A stretch of DNA of 9,941 bases from Elusimicrobiota bacterium. Its GTDB lineage: Bacteria; Elusimicrobiota; Elusimicrobia; UBA1565; UBA9628. This document shows, one piece after another, positions 5,858 to 9,941 of this stretch. The stretch's first letter is position 1. Every line of letters begins with the position of its first letter. The position numbers and the translations under genes were made by a program. Location: NCBI GenBank assembly GCA_016194625.1, contig JACQBB010000351.1, positions 1 to 9,941 of the forward strand, given 5' to 3'. The notes beneath the pieces were generated by a model, which searched no databases, was not told the DNA's origin, and was given only the letters and a program-made list of their open reading frames with translations.

Positions 5858-6532
5858 ATGAAGCGCGTCTCCCTCGCCGCGTTGCTGCTGGCCTCCGCCT
5901 GCTCGATGAAGCCTCCGACGGGCCCCGTCGCGGGCAAAGCCTACTTCGCCCAGGTCGGCTGCCTGACCTGCCACCGCGTCGGGAGCGAGGGCGGCGCCAC
6001 CGGGCCCGACCTGACGATGGTCGGCTTCCGCCACTCCGCCGACTGGCTCGACCTCTGGATCAAGGACCCGCAGGCCTGGAAGCCGACGACGGTGATGCCG
6101 AACAAGCAGCTCTCCCCCGCCGCGCGCGCCGCGATCGTGTCCTATCTCGTCGCGCTCAAGGGCCAGGACTGGCCGCAGGGCGGCCGCCCGTGGGACGGGC
6201 AGGAGGGCGCGGCGCGCGGGCGCCTGGTCTTCCTGCGCGCCGGCTGCATCGCCTGCCACGGCGCCGGCGGCTCCGGCGGCCAGCCGAACAACAACGTCAA
6301 GGGCGGGAGGATCCCCGCGCTGAACAACATCGTGCACACCTACACCAAGGACGAGCTGGTGAAGCGGATCGGGGGCGGCGTCGCGGCCTCGCAGAAGGAG
6401 GACCCGAGCGGTCCCGACCCGCTGGTGCGCATGCCGAAGTGGGCGGACGCGCTGTCCCCGCAGGACGTCGACGCCGTCGCGACCTACCTCCTCACCCTCA
6501 AAGCCGACGAGGCGACGAAGACGGATTGGTGA
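5858..6532 (+). CDS. Di-haem cytochrome c, predicted lipoprotein
   Basis: A 224-residue protein with two class I cytochrome c domains. A lipoprotein-like signal (MKRVSLAALLLASAC) places Cys15 as the lipidated residue; the lipobox ASAC has Ala rather than Leu at -3. Haem site 1 is CLTCH (Cys35, Cys38, His39), with Met80 in VMPNKQLS as probable sixth ligand. Haem site 2 is CIACH (Cys130, Cys133, His134), with Met192 in VRMPKWADALS. The protein should face the periplasm, tethered to a membrane. It lies directly upstream of the cytochrome c oxidase operon, whose subunit II lacks a cytochrome c domain, so a role as electron donor to CuA is likely but inferred. An in-frame ATG at 5849 lies inside the -10 element and would spoil the n-region, so 5858 is preferred. 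Confidence 0.9.
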   Translation: MKRVSLAALLLASACSMKPPTGPVAGKAYFAQVGCLTCHRVGSEGGATGPDLTMVGFRHSADWLDLWIKDPQAWKPTTVMPNKQLSPAARAAIVSYLVALKGQDWPQGGRPWDGQEGAARGRLVFLRAGCIACHGAGGSGGQPNNNVKGGRIPALNNIVHTYTKDELVKRIGGGVAASQKEDPSGPDPLVRMPKWADALSPQDVDAVATYLLTLKADEATKTDW

Positions 6533-6575
6533 CCGTCCGCCCCGGTCCCTCGACGGGGGCGCGCGGGAATGCGGC

Positions 6576-6606
6576 TTGGCAATTCTGTCGCGTCTTATTA
6601 TCTAAT
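6576..6606 (+). promoter_or_regulatory. Possible second, upstream promoter of the oxidase operon
   Basis: TTGGCA (6576-6581, 5 of 6) and TCTAAT (6601-6606, 5 of 6) are separated by 19 bp, longer than ideal. They sit at the start of an AT-rich island (about 6593-6626) that contrasts sharply with the GC-rich surroundings. The island may instead serve as an UP-like element for the downstream promoter. Confidence 0.25.
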
Positions 6607-6621
6607 TTATACCTGCGTTTT

Positions 6622-6650
6622 TTGCGTTCCTCCGCGGCGTGTGGTAGAAT
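6622..6650 (+). promoter_or_regulatory. Predicted promoter of the cytochrome c oxidase operon
   Basis: TTGCGT (6622-6627, 3 of 6 with the key TTG) is followed by a 17-bp spacer and TAGAAT (6645-6650). A TGG just before the -10 makes an extended -10 (TGnTAGAAT). Transcription would start near 6657, giving a leader of about 27 nt that contains the GAGAGGA ribosome site (6673-6679) of coxB. This unit is therefore not leaderless, unlike the other predicted promoters. Confidence 0.5.
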
Positions 6651-6683
6651 GTCCGCGCCGTCCACCTTCTCCGAGAGGAACGC

Positions 6684-7541
6684 ATGAACAATTACGGCTG
6701 GGGATTGCCCGTCGCCGCGTCGACGTACGCGGGCAAGATCGATTTCGGCATCTGGCTGATCCACGTCGCGATGGTCGGCATCTTCGTGCTGTGGGGCATC
6801 TTCTTCACCTACCTGCTGGTGAAGTACCGCAAGCGCGACGGCGTCCCGGCGGTGCGCGAGGACCACGGCGAGACTCCGGCGCAGATCTCGGTCCCCGACT
6901 CGATCTCCAAGTTCCCGTTCGCCCAGCTCCTTTATAAGAACGCGGGCGAGCTGAAGTCCCTCCTCCCCGACTTCGCGGTCATGGCCTTCGAGATCGCGCT
7001 GATCGTGTTCTACGCCCTGCCGGTGTGGAGCAGCATCAAGATGAAGATGCCCGACGAGAAGGACGCGCTCGTCGTCGAGGTCGTCGCCGAGCAGTTCGCC
7101 TGGAACATCCACTACCCGGGAGCCGACGGCAAGTTCGGCCGCCGCACCCCCGAGCTGGTCCATTTCAACAACCCGATCGGCCTGGACCGCACGGACCCCG
7201 ACGCGGCCGACGACATCCTGACCGGCAACGAGCTGCACCTGCCGCTGGGCAAGAAGGTCCTGATCAAGCTCACCAGCAAGGACGTGATCCACGACTTCTT
7301 CGTCCCCGAGTTCCGCATCAAGCAGGACGCGGTCCCGGGCCTGATGATCCCGGTCTGGATCGAGCCCACGCGCGCCGGCCATTACGAGATCGCCTGCGCC
7401 CAGCTCTGCGGCTTCGGCCACGCGCTGATGCGCGGCGACGTCTTCGTCGAGTCGCCCGAGGACTACGAGAAGTGGCTCAAGTCCCGCGCGGCCGCCACGC
7501 CCGCCCCGCCCAAGCCCGCGAAACCCTCGGAGGACTTCTAA
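6684..7541 (+). CDS. coxB: Cytochrome c oxidase subunit II (CuA subunit)
   Basis: A 285-residue protein. Two membrane helices (about 22-47 and 93-115) precede a periplasmic cupredoxin domain. The aromatic electron-entry segment is EQFAWNIHYPG. CuA ligands are visible: His203 (DVIHDFFVPEF), and Cys238, Gln240, Cys242, His246 and Met249 in CAQLCGFGHALM. The usual Glu of CxExC is Gln here; its backbone carbonyl is the ligand, so CuA can still form. A loop (about 150-178, including GKFGRRTPELVHFNNPIGLD) lies between the aromatic segment and the rest of the domain. The protein ends in an Ala/Pro-rich tail with no CxxCH, so it is an aa3-like rather than caa3-like subunit II. It takes electrons from cytochrome c and passes them to subunit I. 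The ribosome site GAGAGGA lies before the ATG. It is the first gene of the oxidase operon, 1 nt from coxA. Confidence 0.95.
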   Translation: MNNYGWGLPVAASTYAGKIDFGIWLIHVAMVGIFVLWGIFFTYLLVKYRKRDGVPAVREDHGETPAQISVPDSISKFPFAQLLYKNAGELKSLLPDFAVMAFEIALIVFYALPVWSSIKMKMPDEKDALVVEVVAEQFAWNIHYPGADGKFGRRTPELVHFNNPIGLDRTDPDAADDILTGNELHLPLGKKVLIKLTSKDVIHDFFVPEFRIKQDAVPGLMIPVWIEPTRAGHYEIACAQLCGFGHALMRGDVFVESPEDYEKWLKSRAAATPAPPKPAKPSEDF

Positions 7542-7542
7542 C

Positions 7543-9273
7543 ATGGCGCACGACGAACACGGCCACGGCCGTCACGAGCTCTCGTTCATCGAGAAGTACG
7601 TCTTCTCGGTGGACCACAAGGTCATCGGCCTGCAGTACATGATCACCTCGATGGTCTTCCTGCTGGTCGGCTTCGGCCTGATGCTGCTGATGCGCTGGCA
7701 GCTCGCCTACCCGGGCCAGCCGATCCCGTTCTTCGGGAACCTGTTCCCGGCCGACCTGGCCCCGAACGGCGTGATGAGCGGCGAGTTCTACAACACCCTC
7801 GGCGCGATGCACGGCACGATCATGATCTTCCTCGGCGTCGTGCCCCTGGGCGTCGGCGCGTACGGGAACTACCTGCTCCCGCTGCAGATCGGCGCGCCGG
7901 ACATGGCGTTCCCGCGCATGAACATGGCCTCGTACTGGCTGTACCTGCCGGGCGGCGTCCTGATGCTGGCGTCGTTCCTGATGCCCGGCGGCGCGGCGCA
8001 GTCCGGCTGGACCTCGTACCCGCCGCTGTCCATCATCAACCCCGGCCAGACCGTCTGGATCCTGGCGATGGTCGTCCTGATCACCTCGTCGCTGCTGGGC
8101 TCGGTCAACTTCCTGGTCACCGCGATCAACATGCGCGCCCCGGGCATGAGCCTGGGCCGCCTGCCGGTGTTCTGCTGGGCGCAGATGGTCACCGCGGTGC
8201 TCCTGCTGCTGGCCTTCCCGCCCCTCGAGGCCGGCGCGATCCTCCAGCTGATGGACCGCGTGTTCCACACCAGCTTCTACATGCCCAAGGACCTCGTCAT
8301 CCTCGGCAAGCAGTACCTGTACTCGGGCGGCGGCCAGCCGCTGCTGTGGCAGCACCTGTTCTGGTTCCTGGCCCACCCCGAGGTGTACGTGCTCGTCCTG
8401 CCCCCGATGGGCATCGTCGCCGAGATCATCGCCAACAACACCCGCAAGCCGCTGCACGGCTACAAGACGATGGTCGGCTCGATGGTCTTCCTCGGCGTGA
8501 TGAGCTTCCTGGTCTGGGCCCACCACATGTTCGTCTCGGGCATGAGCCCGGTGCTCGGGAACTTCTTCCTGGTCACGACGATGATCATCTCGGTCCCCTC
8601 GGTGGCGATCCTGACCTGCCTGATCTTCAGCCTGAAGGGCGGCTCGATCCGCTTCACGGTGCCGATGCTGTTCGCGCTGGCCTTCCTGCCGCTGTTCGGC
8701 ATCGGCGGCCTGACGGGCCTGCCGCTGGGCCTGACCGTGACCGACATCTACCTGCACGACACCTACTACGTGATCGCGCACTTCCATCTCGTCGTGGTGA
8801 CCGGCTCGATCATCGCCCTGCTCGGCGGCGTCTACCACTGGTTCCCGAAGTGGTACGGGCGCAAGATGAACGACACCCTGGGCCTGGTCCACTTCTGGGG
8901 CTCGGCGGCGTGCATGTGCGGCGTCTTCCTGCCGATGCTGCCGATGGGCCTGGCCGGCGCGTCGCGCCGCCTGTACGACCCGACCGCGCAGCTCCACAAC
9001 CTGGGCGTCCAGAACCTGAACGTCGTCAGCACCTGGTTCGCCTACGGCCTGATGGCGTTCCAGCTGCCGTTCATCTACAACTTCTTCCACAGCATGTGGG
9101 CCGGCGAGAAGTCCGAGGAGAACCCGTGGGGCGCGACCACGCTCGAGTGGGCGTGCCCGTCCCCGCCCCCGCACGGGAACTTCGTGAAGACGCCGCGCGT
9201 CCACCGCGGGCCCTACGAGTATTCGGCCCCCGGCCGCAAGACCGACTTCTGGCCGCAGACCGACCCCGCCTGA
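7543..9273 (+). CDS. coxA: Cytochrome c oxidase subunit I (haem-copper oxidase, A-type)
   Basis: A 576-residue, roughly 12-helix catalytic subunit that reduces O2 to water and pumps protons. Visible ligands are His90 (GAMHGTIMIF) and His415 for low-spin haem, His413 (IAHFH) for haem a3, and His278, His327 and His328 for CuB. Tyr282 of HPEVY is the cross-linked tyrosine and Glu280 the D-channel glutamate. The D-channel entry is kept: Asn109, Asp120 (GAPDMAFPRMN) and Asn127. Numbering runs two above the Paracoccus denitrificans subunit at all these helix VI-X positions. The K-channel lysine (Paracoccus Lys354) is replaced by Ile356 in VPSVAILT. The C-terminal NPWGATTLEW and PSPPPHGNF segments are typical of subunit I. 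The ribosome site GGAGG (7529-7533) lies inside the end of coxB. Confidence 0.96.
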   Translation: MAHDEHGHGRHELSFIEKYVFSVDHKVIGLQYMITSMVFLLVGFGLMLLMRWQLAYPGQPIPFFGNLFPADLAPNGVMSGEFYNTLGAMHGTIMIFLGVVPLGVGAYGNYLLPLQIGAPDMAFPRMNMASYWLYLPGGVLMLASFLMPGGAAQSGWTSYPPLSIINPGQTVWILAMVVLITSSLLGSVNFLVTAINMRAPGMSLGRLPVFCWAQMVTAVLLLLAFPPLEAGAILQLMDRVFHTSFYMPKDLVILGKQYLYSGGGQPLLWQHLFWFLAHPEVYVLVLPPMGIVAEIIANNTRKPLHGYKTMVGSMVFLGVMSFLVWAHHMFVSGMSPVLGNFFLVTTMIISVPSVAILTCLIFSLKGGSIRFTVPMLFALAFLPLFGIGGLTGLPLGLTVTDIYLHDTYYVIAHFHLVVVTGSIIALLGGVYHWFPKWYGRKMNDTLGLVHFWGSAACMCGVFLPMLPMGLAGASRRLYDPTAQLHNLGVQNLNVVSTWFAYGLMAFQLPFIYNFFHSMWAGEKSEENPWGATTLEWACPSPPPHGNFVKTPRVHRGPYEYSAPGRKTDFWPQTDPA

Positions 9274-9282
9274 GGTGACCCG

Positions 9283-9873
9283 ATGAACGCGATCACGATG
9301 GACAACCCCGACACGCACAGCGGCATCTCGAACGCGAAGCTCGGCGTCTGGCTGTTCCTGGCCTCCGAGATCATGCTGTTCGCGACCCTCTTCACCAGCT
9401 ACATCGTCCTGCGCATGGGCGCGACCAGCTGGCCCTGGGGCTGGGACGCGCTGAACGTCCCGCTGGCGACGCTGAACACCGCGATCCTGATCTCCTCCTC
9501 GGTCACGATCGTGATGGCCTACGCGAAGGCCTACGACAAGGACAAGGCCGGCTTCCAGCTGTGGATGGCGGCGACGCTCGCGCTGTCGTTCGGCTTCCTC
9601 GTCGTCAAGGCGTTCGAGTACGGCCACGAGTTCAAGCTGGGGATCACGCCGGCGACCTCGGTGTTCTACGCGGTGTACTTCACGATGACCGGCCTGCACG
9701 GCATCCACATCCTGGGCGGCATCCTGCTGAACTCCGGCCTGCTCTACATGAGCACGGTCGACGAGCACTGGCAGAACCCGCTGTTCCTGGGCCGCGTCGA
9801 GGGCGCCGGGCTGTACTGGCACTTCGTCGACATCGTCTGGATCTTCCTCTTCCCGGCGCTCTACCTGCTCTGA
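9283..9873 (+). CDS. coxC: Cytochrome c oxidase subunit III
   Basis: A 196-residue protein with five membrane helices, the length seen in the shorter bacterial subunit III family. Typical segments are KLGVWLFLASEIMLFATLF near the N-terminus with the conserved Glu, KAFEYGHEF in the middle, GLHGIHILGG, and the closing GLYWHFVDIVWIFLFPALYLL. Subunit III binds lipid beside subunit I and sustains proton uptake through the D-channel; it has no redox centre. GAGGTGA (9272-9278), overlapping the coxA stop, is the ribosome site for the ATG at 9283. An in-frame ATG at 9298 is possible but lacks a comparable site. Confidence 0.94.
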   Translation: MNAITMDNPDTHSGISNAKLGVWLFLASEIMLFATLFTSYIVLRMGATSWPWGWDALNVPLATLNTAILISSSVTIVMAYAKAYDKDKAGFQLWMAATLALSFGFLVVKAFEYGHEFKLGITPATSVFYAVYFTMTGLHGIHILGGILLNSGLLYMSTVDEHWQNPLFLGRVEGAGLYWHFVDIVWIFLFPALYLL

Positions 9874-9884
9874 CCGGAGACCCC

Positions 9885-9941
9885 ATGGACAACAAGCACA
9901 AGCCCGACGTCGCGCTGTACGTGAAGGTCTTCGGCGCGCTG
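9885..9941 (+). CDS. Probable cytochrome c oxidase subunit IV, N-terminal fragment (runs off right edge)
   Basis: Only 19 codons are visible, beginning MDNKHKPDVALYVKVFGAL. The start has a GGAGA ribosome site (9876-9880) 4 nt upstream and lies 11 nt after coxC, so it belongs to the same operon. The short polar N-terminus with a K-x-F-x-AL entry to a membrane helix, together with the position after subunit III, fits the small prokaryotic subunit IV family. The assignment rests mainly on gene order. Confidence 0.6.
   Translation, partial: MDNKHKPDVALYVKVFGAL

Noticed and set aside
6538..6561. Stem-loop CGCCCC/GGGGCG after the cytochrome c gene as a terminator
   Set aside because: The stem is only 6 bp with a 12-nt loop and no T-run follows, so it does not meet the pattern of an intrinsic terminator.
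7477..9822. Open frame of 781 codons antisense to coxA and coxC
   Set aside because: It is rich in His/Gln/Asp/Arg with no domain, and mirrors the codon pattern of the highly conserved oxidase genes.
1..9941. CRISPR arrays, insertion sequences, tRNA or rRNA genes
   Set aside because: No spaced direct repeats, transposase-like frames, terminal inverted repeats or RNA gene signatures were seen; the window is almost entirely filled with protein genes.

Overview
The window is GC-rich (roughly 70% by eye) and gene-dense, and comes from a bacterium. It holds eleven protein genes, two of them cut by the window edges. A TatA translocase component, a lipoprotein-type cytochrome c, an AsmA-type envelope protein and an aa3-type cytochrome c oxidase operon point to an aerobic, didermic (Gram-negative-type) organism. 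The genus or phylum cannot be fixed from this sequence. A high-GC member of a less-studied phylum is possible, but that is inference.

Layout: (1) 1-950, minus strand: N-terminal part of an AsmA-family envelope protein that runs off the left edge. (2) 951-1011: a 61-bp divergent promoter region in which the two promoters appear to share one -35 hexamer. (3) 1012-4013, plus strand: two secreted proteins whose genes overlap as ATGA, a PDZ-less trypsin-like (HtrA/DegP-type) serine protease and an NlpC/P60 cysteine peptidase. Both have a helical N-terminal region of unknown role and a proline-rich segment. (4) 5806-4010, minus strand: a compact operon of tatA, a small RibL-like nucleotidyltransferase that seems to begin at ATC, and a 12-helix MFS/BT1-like transporter. 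Its last gene overlaps the NlpC/P60 gene tail to tail by 4 bp. (5) 5858-6532, plus strand: a di-haem cytochrome c lipoprotein, divergent from tatA. (6) 6684 to the right edge: cytochrome c oxidase subunits II, I, III and the start of a probable subunit IV, with their own promoter.

How the genes work together: the cytochrome c lipoprotein and the oxidase genes form one respiratory block. Subunit II carries CuA but no fused cytochrome c domain, so the separate di-haem protein is a natural candidate electron donor. The protease/NlpC pair and the AsmA protein all act at the envelope and share one divergent control region.

The most interesting points are: (a) three of the transcription units have a -10-like hexamer (TAGAAT or CATAAT) ending 6-7 nt before the ATG, which predicts leaderless mRNAs; (b) the two divergent promoters at 951-1011 share a TTGACAA core; (c) the nucleotidyltransferase has no NTG start that would keep its active site, but has a good Shine-Dalgarno sequence placed before an ATC codon; (d) oxidase subunit I has Ile where the K-channel lysine is expected, although all metal ligands and the D-channel residues are kept.
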